From Lasiodiplodia sp. COLG20 (lineage: Eukaryota > Ascomycota > Dothideomycetes > Botryosphaeriales > Botryosphaeriaceae): 64,000 bases of DNA. The notes beneath the pieces are model-generated. The model saw only the letters and a list, made by a program, of their open reading frames with translations. It was not told the origin of the DNA and did no database searches. The position numbers were made by a program, and so were the translations under genes. The stretch covers positions 124,001 through 188,000 of the forward strand of contig VNWV01000009.1 of assembly GCA_009801085.1 (NCBI GenBank), written 5' to 3'. Shown one piece after another: positions 1 to 10,908 of this stretch (position 1 is its first letter; each line of letters begins with the position of its first letter).

Positions 1-840
1 TTCTGGGGCACATGGGATCATGGTCGCCTTCGAATGCGACTTCGTGCGGATCATGTTTAAATTCCCCGATCGCGTGGTGGCCGCTTTCCACATCTTCACC
101 TGTGCATTCCTGCGAGAATCGCTTCTCATCGCAACCGGCGTTATGGCTATTGGTGCTGTGTTGGTGGCCGGTGCTGCTGACGGTCGTCGGAGAACGTTGA
201 AACGAGGGGATCGATTTGATCGCTTGGGTGGGCAACGAGATGCTCATGGATTTGAAACAGCTGTTGGAAGAAGGAGTTCAATCTTCGTGTTGTCGAAATA
301 TGAGATCTGGACATCTCGTCCCAGTCGCGGCAGTATGGCGTTTTACCAGAACTGCGTACCAGATTTGGGGGAAAATGCTCGCTGCTGAAGGAAACCGGCA
401 GTAAGATTTGCCACTGGAATTATCGTAAGACCTCGGCTCACTGAAAGCAATGGTTCAATCTGCTTGGAGAAACCTTTGGTTCTTCGGCTATATGAGATAT
501 CCTTTAGGTAATCATGAACCCTCGATTTCTTACAAAATACTACGGTAAAGTTCCTGAATCGAGATGATTGGACAATCGCGCGACTCACGTCAGTGCAAAA
601 AATTCTTACCTCGCCTCGGTCAAAGGTTCGCTTGCCCCACCTTGACTGGCTTTGACACGCAACATGGGAGCACCATGCCATAAATGTCAAATGTCACCAC
701 TTTATCAGTTTCCCCGGAAAAGGTCCAAGTAAACACGATTGAAATTCGAAAATCTGTCAATCAAGCAAACACGAAAAGTAATCCTCCAGAGTCTACCCCG
801 CCAATTCTGCGGTATTTCCAACATTTACATCGAAGCAGCA
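1..840. other. Left margin, no gene supported
   Basis: Short open frames exist on the plus strand, one of them hydrophobic around positions 20-200. None has a recognisable domain, convincing intron signals or a partner exon. The stretch may hold the 3' part of a gene cut by the window edge and, from about 690 on, the promoter of the aminotransferase gene. Confidence 0.4.
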
Positions 841-2596
841 ATGTCTACTAGTCAAGAAGACCCAATCGATACGGTGAGAGCGGAGTACCACTTGTCTCGG
901 AGAGGAGCTTGCAACTTCGTACACCGAGATGTATGGGGCCCGCGAGAAAAGTCCATGGCAAATCCATGGTCGCCACAAAATCCTGACGGAATGTGTGTTC
1001 ATCTCGTTTCACTCAACGAGAAACAACCCAGTGCTTACTCGTGCAGGGTCATTCTCCGTCTGGCTGAGAACAGTCTTTTGCATGCGGATATGGTTGATTT
1101 TATCAACTCCAAGGTCAGTTCTTCCCGCGCATTATTTGTTCGCCTGCTTATCTTTTCTAATCAGACTTCTGCTGTACCTATCAATCATCTCACTTACAGC
1201 ACAGGACCGCGCGGGTCACGTCGTCTTCGAAATGCTGCAGCTGCATTCCTGAATGACGAGTTCCAGTCTCGCCAAACCATTACGGCGGACAATCTTTTCA
1301 TTACTCCTGGTTTGGCCAGTGCCATAGATGGGATAACCTGGTCAATTTGCAACGATGGAGATGGTATCCTGGTTCCGCGTCCATACTACAATGGATTTGA
1401 TGTGGATGTCTTGAACCGGAGCAATGCTCGAATAATCGGGGTCCAGTACGAGGGAACAGAGGAATACTCAGAGCTTGATGATCTATTCCGCCCTGACGTA
1501 AACAGGAAAGCACTTGAAGCCGCCTTGGAAGAGGCAAAAACTGGCGGCACAACCATCCGTGCCCTGATGATTTCCAAGTGAGTTCTCACCTTCCAGCAAA
1601 TTTCTGACCAGAAGGTATTGACATCAGCACGTCCAGTCCCCACAACCCTCTCGGAAGATGCTATGTCAGTATTCGTCCTTAAAGTTAATTTATTTGCCAT
1701 TAAGGTTTAGATGCTAATTGCAAGCACCAGCCCCCTGAGGCTCTGAAAGAATTTGCCTCATTCTGTGGGCGGCACCAGTTGCACCTCCTCTCCGACGAAA
1801 TCTACGCCAAGTCCGTTTTCTCCAACCCTGCGATTACCAATCCGATTCCATTTACCTCCATACTGTCCCTCGATCTCGGCGATCTAATCGATCAATCCCT
1901 CGTGCATGTGCTTTATGGTGCAAGCAAGGATTTTTGTGCCAACGGCTTGCGCCTGGGATTCGTCTGCACCAGCAACCAAGGAATAATCGGCGCCATGTCA
2001 AGCATCGGGTTCGTGCCAAACGATGGACTTATCAAAGGACGTATCTTGCTAATGGGTTGTTCTGACTAGCATATTTTCCTGGTCATCGCACATAATTCAA
2101 GATGTTTGGGCCACCATGCTGGAGGACAGGCAATGGTTGGAAAACTTCATGCGTAAGAAGACACAGCTTATGGAGGAGAATTATCGCATCGTAACTTCAT
2201 TCTTTCATGAACATGATATACGCTACTACGAGATGTAAGTACACGTAAGTTTTGAATGTAATCCCTCATCTCAACTAACGGATCTTCAGGAATGCGGGTC
2301 TGTATATTTGGGTGGACCTCCGTCATTTGCTTTTGCCAAAGTCGTCGTCTCAGCAGACAGATTCCAAGGCACTCCAACTCACCTCTCCTGAGTCTCACAC
2401 TTATAAACAGCGCGAACTGAGCATTGCGGATACCTGCATCAAGAACGGAGTCATGATTGCACCTGGCCACATATACATGCCCGAAGAGTTCGGCTGGTTC
2501 CGCGTCACCTTCACCCTGGGGAAGGAAGCGTTGAGAGAAGGCTTGACCCGGCTCTGGAGAGCATTAAAAGAGGCCGAGGAAGAATTGCGGGATTAA
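841..2596 (+). CDS. ACC-synthase-like class I/II aminotransferase (PLP enzyme)
   Basis: Seven exons: 841-992, 1047-1113, 1165-1577, 1637-1664, 1731-2008, 2070-2234, 2290-2596; 1410 nt, 469 aa, normal for the family. All six introns are GT-AG and 51-66 nt long. Landmarks in order: LAENSLLH near residue 70, HLTYSTGPRGS, the NPHNPLG loop near 211-217, SDEIY at 241-245, and the Schiff-base lysine K286 in YGASKD, followed by GLRLGF. These are the fold-type-I PLP signatures seen in 1-aminocyclopropane-1-carboxylate synthases and in fungal ACCS-like aminotransferases, which often serve secondary metabolism rather than ethylene synthesis. The start at 841 is the first ATG giving the family N-terminus; an in-frame ATG lies upstream at 739. 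The neighbouring HET gene is transcribed in the same direction, about 1 kb away. The substrate cannot be told from sequence. Confidence 0.9.
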
Positions 2597-3639
2597 TGTC
2601 TTCTCAGTAAAGTTTCTGAGAGGAATGATGAACTGTCTGAGTTGAATATGAGCATGGAAATGGCTCACTGGACATGTAATGACTTGATGTTCAAGGCACA
2701 ATAATGAGCACAATAGTAATTCAGAACGAATCGCTGAAGAGCAGATTCGCCTGACTGATTAATTTCTTAAAAAGATGAATCTAACTATGTAACGTGGCCT
2801 GTAGTAGCTCTCAACAGGGTCCTTGTATAGTCCGTGGTTAGTCTCTGAGTCACATTGAGTGTTGGTGTGCTAGTATGAGGTGAACCGTTACAGGACTAGC
2901 TCGAGATAACGAAATAATAAATTTTGGGCAGCTTTGGCTTCGGAGGCCTAGTTACACAGGAATTGTTGCCAGTGGAGCTGGCATTGGCCAAGAGGAGGTG
3001 TGCGAAGGTGACATTCCAGAAGCCGACTAGACAGCCAGTGTCACATTTTTACAAATCGCTCTCGATGTTTCAGCAGAATAATAGAGGGCGACCTCGAAAA
3101 ATTTCATATACAAAGACAGGCTGCATCCCTTGGCTGGAGCAACTTAAAGGCAAATTCTACTCGTATTCAGAAGGTAGATGGCTGGACGGCAAAGTGTTGG
3201 TAGTCAGCTGGCCCCCTCCCCACTCTTTGAGAAGAGATTGTTTGGTGGTGTTATGCAACTCGCTCAATTCGTTCAATGCGTATCCGGCGGTAGCTTGTTA
3301 CATTCTCAGGAGAGCTAGACCAGGACCGAAACCCCGGTAGTTACGTAAGTGGCGGCCAATAGCACCCCGCCCATGAGGCCCCCACCTGCACGTTATGTGA
3401 ACCGCTATCAGCGCGCCCTAACCGTCAGCGGAATGGAAACTGCTCCCCGGATTTGAGCCCTATTCTGGAAAAAGATGCAACACACACGATGCATCTTTTC
3501 CGAAGCAATAATTACCGGACATCCCATCGCGGGGTTTAGAAAATTAGGCCCAGGGTCCTTTCTTTAGAAACGTGATGATATCTGGAGCCTAGCGCCGCGA
3601 AATGCAAAGTTATGCAGTTGGACAAATGCGAAGCTCATC
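2597..3639. other. Intergenic region
   Basis: A 138-codon open frame at 2924-3340 (+) has no recognisable motif, and its composition looks like chance reading of intergenic DNA. Nothing else is supported. The distal part should hold the promoter of the HET gene starting at 3640. Confidence 0.5.
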
Positions 3640-5532
3640 ATGAAGGACTTCCCATATAAATCGCTCGACCGCGGCATGGACCGGCCGTTCCGCAGGCTGG
3701 AACTGCTCCCCGGAACTGGCCAGATCAATTGCAAGCTGCAGCACGTCTTTTTAGCCGACAATCCGCAATATGAAGCCATATCGTACCACTGGGGTCCCAC
3801 TCGCACCGAATTCACACATGAAATAATATGCGACGGCCTCAGGTCGAAAATCACAGAGAGTCTACACTGCGCCCTGATGCGCTTCCGGAAAACAGACGCC
3901 TCCAGGTTTCTGTGGGCAGACCAGATCTGCATAAACCAAGACGACAAAAGCGAACGTGCATTCCAAGTCAGCATGATGCGCGAGATATACGAAAACGCTT
4001 ACCAGACGCTGATATGGCTCGGGAACAAGGAGCCCAAACAGAAAAACGACGACCCGGACGAGGCATTCAAACTGCTGGAAATACTGGCTACTGCACACGA
4101 GAAGCGGCGAGCCCGCACGCCGCCCGACAAACGAACACTTTTCGAGCTTTCGCGCGCAGAAGTTACCGAACTGTCCCTGCCCTCCGTGATATCGGCCCCG
4201 GTTTGGAAAGCCGTCTGGCTGATACTGTCACGGCAGTGGTTCCACCGCCTCTGGGTGATTCAGGAAGTCACCGTGTCGAGACAGGTAGTCGTGCACTGTT
4301 CGCGCTCAGAGATCGCGTGGTCGCGCCTGGTTTCGGCTACGACCTGCGCCTTTGAATTGGCCGGCGTGCTCCACATGCTGGGCAATTATTCGACCTTCGG
4401 CGCATCGGTGGAGAACGTACGGAAAGCAAGACTGGACGGAAAACCCAAGAGTCTGACGAGCATGCTCATTGAATTCTCGCACTACGGAGCTTCGGATCCA
4501 AGAGACAAGGTGTTCTCCCTGCTCGGCCTGGCGTCAGCGCAAGATCGCAAGCTCGTTGAGATCGACTACAGATCGCCACCCGAGACGACCTATCTCAACA
4601 CCACGGTGGCTATTCTCAAGCAGTCTCAAAACTTGGACATCCTTTGCGCGGTGAACAGAAATTCTGAAAAGGAAGCAGAGGTGCAAAATCCGAAATTGCC
4701 AACCTGGGTCCGCGACTACAAGGATTCGCCGATTCCAACAGCGCTGTGTTTGATGCCATGGCACAACATAAGCAGCAGGCCGAGAATGGAACGGGGTCCC
4801 AGATTCAGAGCTGCCGGCCTTTCACAGTCGGAACCTACTTTCTCGGATGACCTGAAAAAGCTCAGCTTGAAGGGCTTCGTGCTGGACACTGTTGCCAAGA
4901 CGGCGCTTCCTCAGCATCCTCCTCGCGCAAATCAAGTAAAGGGGTTGATTCCAGCAAGGAAAGCCCTGAAGGACGGAACCAGATTTCTGGAAGCCCTTGC
5001 GGACTGGAAATCGCTTATCATGGCTCACGGTCCGAAATACAATACTGGGGAGGACACCGACGACGTGTATTGGCAGATTCTCATCGGCGGATGTTCTGAG
5101 GAAGAGCGCGATGAGGTGCGGAATGAATGGCACAGTTTGAGGGGAGATACCAGTTACTATAATACCCTGCACAGGTACTCTTTAGCGCGATTCCGTCTGG
5201 TGTGTTTCCTAGTGATTGGTTTCATAATCGCCAGCGCTATGATATTGGCGCCGCGACTGAGGAAGAAAAAAGTTCTTCGATTGGCGTTTCTGGATAGGAT
5301 GGTTGTCTGTACGGGCAGAAGGATGGTTAAGACTGCGTCTGGGCGGTTAGGTCTTGCACCCGCTGGTTGCATGGTGGGGGACAAGATTGTGCTTTGTCGG
5401 GGAGGAAGTATGCCGCTGGTATTACGGCAAGATGGGTGTGAGTGGAAGCTGATAGGTGCAGCTTATATTCACGGAATCATGTATGGGGAGGCGTATGAGG
5501 ACCAAAAGTGCGAGACTATAGCGCTCATTTAA
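3640..5532 (+). CDS. HET-domain protein 1 (heterokaryon incompatibility type)
   Basis: Single exon, 630 aa. The HET domain (PF06985) occupies roughly residues 40-195. Visible blocks are YEAISYHWG near 44, FLWADQICINQ near 91, the QVSMMREIYENA helix and WLGNKE. The C-terminal half follows the usual HET-6-like layout and ends with GLAPAGCMVGDKI, PLVLR and YIHGIMYGEAY. HET domains trigger regulated cell death after non-self recognition and are TIR-related. Unusual is a strongly hydrophobic stretch at about residues 517-536 followed by arginines and lysines, just before the conserved C-terminal block. It could be a membrane segment or an unspliced piece; no good GT-AG pair fits there. Which non-self signal it answers is not visible. 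Confidence 0.9.
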   Translation: MKDFPYKSLDRGMDRPFRRLELLPGTGQINCKLQHVFLADNPQYEAISYHWGPTRTEFTHEIICDGLRSKITESLHCALMRFRKTDASRFLWADQICINQDDKSERAFQVSMMREIYENAYQTLIWLGNKEPKQKNDDPDEAFKLLEILATAHEKRRARTPPDKRTLFELSRAEVTELSLPSVISAPVWKAVWLILSRQWFHRLWVIQEVTVSRQVVVHCSRSEIAWSRLVSATTCAFELAGVLHMLGNYSTFGASVENVRKARLDGKPKSLTSMLIEFSHYGASDPRDKVFSLLGLASAQDRKLVEIDYRSPPETTYLNTTVAILKQSQNLDILCAVNRNSEKEAEVQNPKLPTWVRDYKDSPIPTALCLMPWHNISSRPRMERGPRFRAAGLSQSEPTFSDDLKKLSLKGFVLDTVAKTALPQHPPRANQVKGLIPARKALKDGTRFLEALADWKSLIMAHGPKYNTGEDTDDVYWQILIGGCSEEERDEVRNEWHSLRGDTSYYNTLHRYSLARFRLVCFLVIGFIIASAMILAPRLRKKKVLRLAFLDRMVVCTGRRMVKTASGRLGLAPAGCMVGDKIVLCRGGSMPLVLRQDGCEWKLIGAAYIHGIMYGEAYEDQKCETIALI

Positions 5533-6186
5533 TAAATAGTAGGCCCTTTCTCAACTGATCTACGATAGGTAGTTCTTGTATTGTAAAGATATCTAACCTG
5601 AGAGAAATGCTGGTTATTGAATCTTCGGGACACGAACAACATGTTTGACTTTAAGACAGCCGATTATCCTTTTGTTAATCCCGCGGTCGATTATGCGGAG
5701 TTGCGGACTGGAGTTGTGGAGCCGAGCTGTGGAGCCGAATAATTCGGCTAAACAAACAACACCGTTTACTCCTTGATATTGGTTACCGACTGTTCAAAGG
5801 AAAATGAGTAGCCTCTTGAAGGGGTAAGCGATTTGGATACTATGGACACTCAAAGGCGGGACTAAGCTCAAATAGACCTTTATTCTGCGTAAATACGATG
5901 TGCGGCTGCTTGTACTTCAACGCCGATCTTCAGGAAAAGAACCACATTATCAAACTGTTATAGGGAGGCATTAAGATTGTTACGAAGAGAATGGCACAGA
6001 GTGACATATGAGTAATATGCCCGGTGCAGCTGTTGTCGGCGTGCATGCCCCCATGTACAATCTCCCAGTTGCTCTATGCAATGTAGGATTCTCTTTCAGC
6101 ACGAATTCCTTTCAGTCCAGCCTATCTTACATGCGTAAACCCGGCAAACGGAATCTCTAGCCGTGTCCCCACCAGAATCCCCATCT
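5533..6186. other. Intergenic region between convergent genes
   Basis: This lies between the 3' ends of HET gene 1 (+) and the regulator gene (-), so both terminators should be here. The only structure seen is the tandem motif at 5715-5738, described separately, which is odd because no gene start is nearby. Confidence 0.5.
5715..5738 (+). promoter_or_regulatory. Tandem pair of the shared motif TGTGGAGCCGA
   Basis: Two perfect copies of TGTGGAGCCGA start at 5715 and 5728, spaced 13 bp apart. The same 11-mer, or its complement TCGGCTCCACA, is found at 10741, 16135 and 18929, each upstream of a metabolic gene. Recurrence and spacing are seen directly; a role as a binding site for the neighbouring Zn2Cys6/C2H2 regulator is inferred. 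Confidence 0.45.
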
Positions 6187-8785
6187 CTACACCACGCCCT
6201 CCGCCTCCACGCCCCCCAACCTCCGAAAAATCCTCCTATACAACCAACACGTCGGCCACGCCCCCATCGCCTCGCACAGCGCCTCCGCCTCCGCCAGAAG
6301 CCTCCTCCGCCCCGCCGCCGTCCGCAAGACGCCCACCCCCGCCAAACGCGGCTGCCCAATCCCGCACTCGACCCAGAAGTCCTGCGCTGCTGCCGCCGAT
6401 GCCCCATCCAACTCGTCCAGGTACACCACCGCCGCTTCGTCTGCTCCACCGCTACCTCCTCCTCCGCCGCGGAAGCCACCCCCGCCATTGCCGCCGCCGC
6501 CGTAGCTGCTGTCATTACTGTCACTCGGTTCCTCCAACCGCGCATACAACCACAACACAGCCACCGAATGCAGCAGCACGGCCGGCGCCCCGCACGCGGC
6601 TGAGCGGTACGTGCGGAGCAAGCCGTACGCCTGCGCCGCGTGCCGGACGCAGGCGCGCGCGTGGCGGCGGTTGGGGGTGAGTAGGGAGCAAGCCGGGTAT
6701 GCGCCGCCGTCGTCGTTTTCCTCCTCCTCTTCCTCCCCACCACCTGCAATCGCCCTAAACACGCACGCCATGACGTCTCTAACCGGACAATGTTGCGCCA
6801 GTTTTCCCCAGTGGAAGGCGAGTAGTGCGTCGATGGCGCGGCGGCGGTGGCTGGCTGGCGCGGAGGCGTCGGTGGGGATTTCGAGGGTGGGGATGAAGTC
6901 CAGAATCGTGATGTCAGGCGTCTGGTGGGGGGCATGACTGAGGTTGAAGATGGCGGAGAGCTTGCCGAGGTGGCCGAGGCGGGGCCAGAGGCTGGCGGGG
7001 GAGGAGTGTGTTTCGAGATGGTGGAGGCTCGGGGGTGGGGGTGGATCTGGTTGCGTTAGTGGCGGGGCTGCGAGGGTGGATGGAGGAAAAGGGAGGAAGG
7101 GGGTGTGGACGTACAGGGACCTTGGAAGGTGTTAGACCAGGCGAGGGCAGAAGGAGCGGACCACATGTCTTCGTGAGAGGGTAGCTCGATTCGCAGTTCT
7201 TCCTTACTGATGACGGAAGTGATTTGGGCGTGGAGGCGGATGTGGTGGTCCAGGACCTTGTGGACGGCATCAGGCTTGGGGTTTCGCTGATGGCAGATGG
7301 TGTAACTCACCGACATGGCGTGGCTGGTCCGCCTGTTTTCCTCTTCCTTGATCCACAGGTGCCAACGGTCCTCGAGTGGGATGGCTCTCGCCGCGTCGGG
7401 GCTGAGACTGGACCCGCTTCGAAACAGCCCCGTTCGTCTGCCGAGTGCGGCGGGGATACACTGATTGATTTCAACTATTTCCATGAGCCGACGGTCACCG
7501 GAATGGAGGCCGGAGAGGTGGTGGAGGACGATGCATTGGAGCAGGCTTATTTGTCGGCTGAAGCGATTGTCGGTTTCGCACTTGCGGTCGAGATGTTAGT
7601 GTGGTGAGTAGCTGGCGGAGAATGGGGTTCCCTCACCAAATGCATGGTCAATCGCCGGAGTAGCTCCGTCATGGCAAGGGCGCATTGGTTGGCGCCTTCT
7701 AACTTGGAATACCGAGCGCCGATTGTTGCCACCGCCAGGGTGAGAAGAGGTCGGGGAGCTCCCTTTCCAAAGGATGGCTGGTGCAGCATCGGAAAAGTTG
7801 GATGAAAGTGCTCGAAGTATAGCTGGACGAATGCATTCATCACTGCAGGAGGAGGGATGCGGAGGGCCTGGAAGGGCGGATAGAAGGCTGAGTTTTGCAG
7901 CTTCTCAGCAAAACCGGATATGATGCTCAGATCTGATGCCTGAACCTCTGGTACTTGGGCTGAGTCTTCTCGAGCAATATCCTGCGGAGACACGTGTGAG
8001 AAGTCCGGAAAGCTCAAGCCGATACAAGCTGATCGAGGCATGTATCGGCGATGCTCTAGATCCACCGCCGACGGCTTGGGGGACAAACACCGTTCATCAC
8101 CACTAACGATGAGTGAGTCTGGAGATGGCAACTGGGCAGCATCTGGGCTCTGTGGTAACACTGGTTCAATCACCGAGTCGGACAGTTGTTGAAGAAAGCT
8201 GAAGTCTGCTGGCCAGCCGCAGTCGTTCACCATCACAGTATCGAGGCCGAACAGTTCCAGGTTGCTGAAATCAGTCTCATCTCCCAGAAGTACATGTGTA
8301 GAGTCATTCTCCACTAGGCTGGGTGTAGGAAAAGACTCAAACGGCAGGATGGATGCCAGTTCCTGCGGAAACTCTGATGCCTGCACTTGGCGTCTCCGCT
8401 GCGGCGGGTAGGAACATCGTTGCTGCTGTCTTGAGCATCGCTGGCAGGATGGCCGGCTTCCGTCACATCGAAGCTTCGATTGACTGCATGGTCGACAGGC
8501 CTGAGTGATACGTGTATGGCGGGATGCCTGTGATCGGGTCCTCTCGAGACCAGGGTGGCGCGCTGAAATATGCCTGGCCAGAGCGTCGCTCCATTATGAA
8601 AGTCAGCATCTTTAGGCCTCATATAAAATGTCTTCGATAATCACATACGCGCGACTGAAGCTGTCGAGGCAGATGTCACAAAAGAAGTGCTGGTCAGGGG
8701 AGTGTATGCGCGTGTGCCGGTGTAGGTTGCCTTCGCGGGCAAACGTTGCACTGCACTCGGGGCATTGGAATCGAGCCTCTGACAT
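6187..8785 (-). CDS. C2H2 plus Zn2Cys6 fungal transcription factor
   Basis: Minus-strand exons (read high to low): 8785-8649, 8588-7637, 7580-7115, 7046-6187; 2415 nt, 804 aa; introns 60, 56 and 68 nt. Two C2H2 fingers come first (C8, C11, H24, H28; then C36, C39, H52, H57), followed at once by a Zn2Cys6 binuclear cluster (C77, C80, C87, C94, C97, C104). A fungal_trans-type middle domain (PF04082) follows, recognisable by FVQLYFEHFHPTFPMLH and later by LLQCIVLHHLSGLHSGDRR. A Gly-rich run lies near the C-terminus. The second finger and the cluster are intact only after the first intron is removed, which supports that splice. Start 8785 puts the finger at residue 8; a longer in-frame start at 9058 would lie just past the neighbour's stop and is less likely. 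It is tandem with the ALDH homologue and is the obvious candidate local regulator. The third intron donor could alternatively be 5 nt earlier in transcription. Confidence 0.9.
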
Positions 8786-9074
8786 TTCCCTTTTTAGTTT
8801 TTGATCGGTCAAGTGGCTTGGAGCATGGGACGAGCTGGCTTGTGGCTGCCTATAAGCCTGGGGAAAATATGGGGAAACGGAGTTAGCGATTTCAGGCCGA
8901 CCGGCCGAGCGATTATTGGACGTGTCAGTTTCGGCTACCAAAGCTTTAGGCTGGTCGGCCTTATTATGTTTCGTACTATGTGGACTGTGCTGCTGCACTA
9001 CACCAGCTGGTTGGGATCTGCCAGCGATCAAGCGGAATATGTGGGCCGTCCAACACAACCAGCACTATCACATG

Positions 9075-10621
9075 CTACAAAAACCGATACAGACCAAAAG
9101 CAATCGCGGATGACATAGCGAGAGAGGTAAGCAATCCAACAGCCAAGCCCTGAGAAAAGTAACTGGTATGTCCTCCCAAGGGCTGCGCATAAAGTTTCAA
9201 CGGGACCTTCGGGATCTCGATTGACCCACTTGCAACGCACTGTACCTCGGAGAAATCGTTCGCGTCAAACGGTGTGTTCCAGCTACCGACATGATGGCGC
9301 GGAACAGCTAGAAATACGACCGCTTAGTATATTTGACACGCCTTGACATTTGGGTACTTACGTGAAACAACTGGAGGGATGCAGTTGACAAAGGTCTGCT
9401 GGCTGGGGATGAAATTGGCCAAATAAACTGCCTCTTTTTCTCCTGCGAAAATAAAGGTTGCCGGCGTTTTGATTTGAGGATTGCTGAACATTTTATCAAT
9501 AACGTCGGATCAATCAGGCTTTGGCAACTCACATCTTTGTGGCTAGACTAATTGAGTCTTCCATACTGCTTGTGGGAATGCAAAGAAGCTCGATAGCCTC
9601 CCCGGACTCATTTCTTCTTACTTCGTCAGAATGATATTTGATTGCACGAATTTCGTCATCGGCTTACCCAGTCAACTTCAAAGCGAATGAGCCACTGTCT
9701 TTGGCCGCTCCAATTCCAGAAACCATTTCCGCAAAGCTCGACTTCGTCTCCGACCTCCTTGTGAAAGAGCTCAAAGCAGCTTCAAGAGCCTGGATTGTGA
9801 ACTCATCGACCAACATAATGTTGGGAATGCCAATACAGTGCGAAGTTACGGCTCTCGACAGCTGGGCGGCAACCTGGTTAAGATTGGCTGCACTCCTGTC
9901 CACCACTGCGATACGGTAGCCCGGAAGCGGTTGAAGAATGCGTATGAAGGGATTTGCCTGGCGGAGTGCTTGGGCTACCGTGCTTTCTGGATCCGAATCG
10001 GGAAGAGAGGCGACATCAAAATGCAGCCGCGCCCATGCAGTCTCATCATCCTGGTCATTGATGACAGTGACTACGCATGTCTCGCCATCTATTCCACTTC
10101 CCACAATCTCGTGTAAATGCGACACTGCTCTTTTATCGTTTCCAGGGGCAGCGATAACCGTAGGACAGCCCGCTGCCAGCGCCGCAGCGAGAGGTAGGAG
10201 GCAGGACGAGAGTGGTGCCGCTTCAGAGCCGATAACCAGCGCGACGCCTAGCGGCCGCAGCAAGGTGCTGGTCTTGTTGCCGGTTGCAAGATTCTTTTCA
10301 ACATTCTGAGTTCCGTGGATGTCCAGACCGTTGTGCAGCTCTGCCACGGCGGAGACGATGAAATCCAATTCCTTTGGGGGACCTAGCAGCAAGCATGAGC
10401 CATCTCCACGTGATGATAAGAGAAGAAAGAAAAGCACGAATCAAAACAGAGTAGTAACAATTGTATTACTCACCGAACTTGCTGTCCAGACCACCTTTCT
10501 TCTGAAGACGAGTCAGATTGCCATGAAGGGCAGCCAGCTGCTTCTTCCGCTCAATGACATTTTCGAGTCTGCCCTCGACCCAAGAGGCTTGTACTGTCTT
10601 CCATACGTCAATCGGTGCCAT
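9075..10621 (-). CDS. Degenerate, tail-anchored aldehyde dehydrogenase homologue
   Basis: Minus-strand exons: 10621-10474, 10382-9668, 9616-9533, 9483-9362, 9307-9075; 1302 nt, 433 aa; introns 91, 51, 49 and 54 nt, all GT-AG. The fold follows ALDH3-like proteins: PLGVALVIG, then an AALAAGCPTVIAAP segment, VDRSAANL, and a TSHCIGIPNIMLVDE block in the place of the usual Cys loop. Key residues are missing. The catalytic-Glu ELGGK motif reads PLPGYR, the NAD-contacting KPSE lysine and the oxyanion Asn are replaced, and no GSTxxG loop is present. One Cys remains near the active-site position. A C-terminal hydrophobic segment (about 406-431) looks like a tail anchor, as in ALDH3-type enzymes. At 433 aa it is shorter than usual ALDHs. 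It shares a divergent promoter with the extradiol dioxygenase. Normal ALDH activity seems unlikely; a scaffold or altered-function role is inferred. Confidence 0.8.
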
Positions 10622-10908
10622 AGTGCCTTCCTTTTCCTATGCTCAGATCCTGCCACTGCACCTAGCATCCTCCTTTTTGTGTCCAGAAACACGGACCCGG
10701 GGCTGAGATACGGCCCGATTAGGCAAGTCGGGGAAGATTTTCGGCTCCACAGCTCTCGGCCGAGACCGGACAATAGGTACGAACAGTTATGCAATCCGAA
10801 ACAGGAAATGTCCGGATGCTCAAAAAGGATCATATAGTTGACCATGTGGGGAGAAAGCAGAGAGCGGCTGGCAGAGAGATACAGAACTGGCATTGCTTAC
10901 TATTCATC
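10622..10908. promoter_or_regulatory. Divergent promoter, ALDH homologue / extradiol dioxygenase
   Basis: The 287 bp between two divergent start codons (10621 minus, 10909 plus) must hold both promoters. It contains the shared motif at 10741-10751, followed by the small palindrome CTCGGCCGAG. This arrangement suggests that the two genes are expressed together. Confidence 0.7.
10741..10751 (+). promoter_or_regulatory. Shared motif TCGGCTCCACA
   Basis: Exact copy of the 11-mer found also near 5.7, 16.1 and 18.9 kb. It lies about 120 bp from the ALDH-homologue start and about 158 bp from the dioxygenase start. Function as an operator is inferred from recurrence only. Confidence 0.5.

Noticed and set aside
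2924..3340. 138-codon plus-strand open frame
   Set aside because: No motif, no splice partners and intergenic-like composition; probably chance.
6163..7607. Long plus-strand frames opposite the regulator
   Set aside because: They are shadows of the GC-rich and poly-Gly coding sequence on the minus strand.
8786..9058. N-terminal extension of the transcription factor to the ATG at 9058
   Set aside because: It would start only 17 bp beyond the neighbour's stop codon and adds a sequence without domains; the ATG at 8785 places the finger as in relatives.
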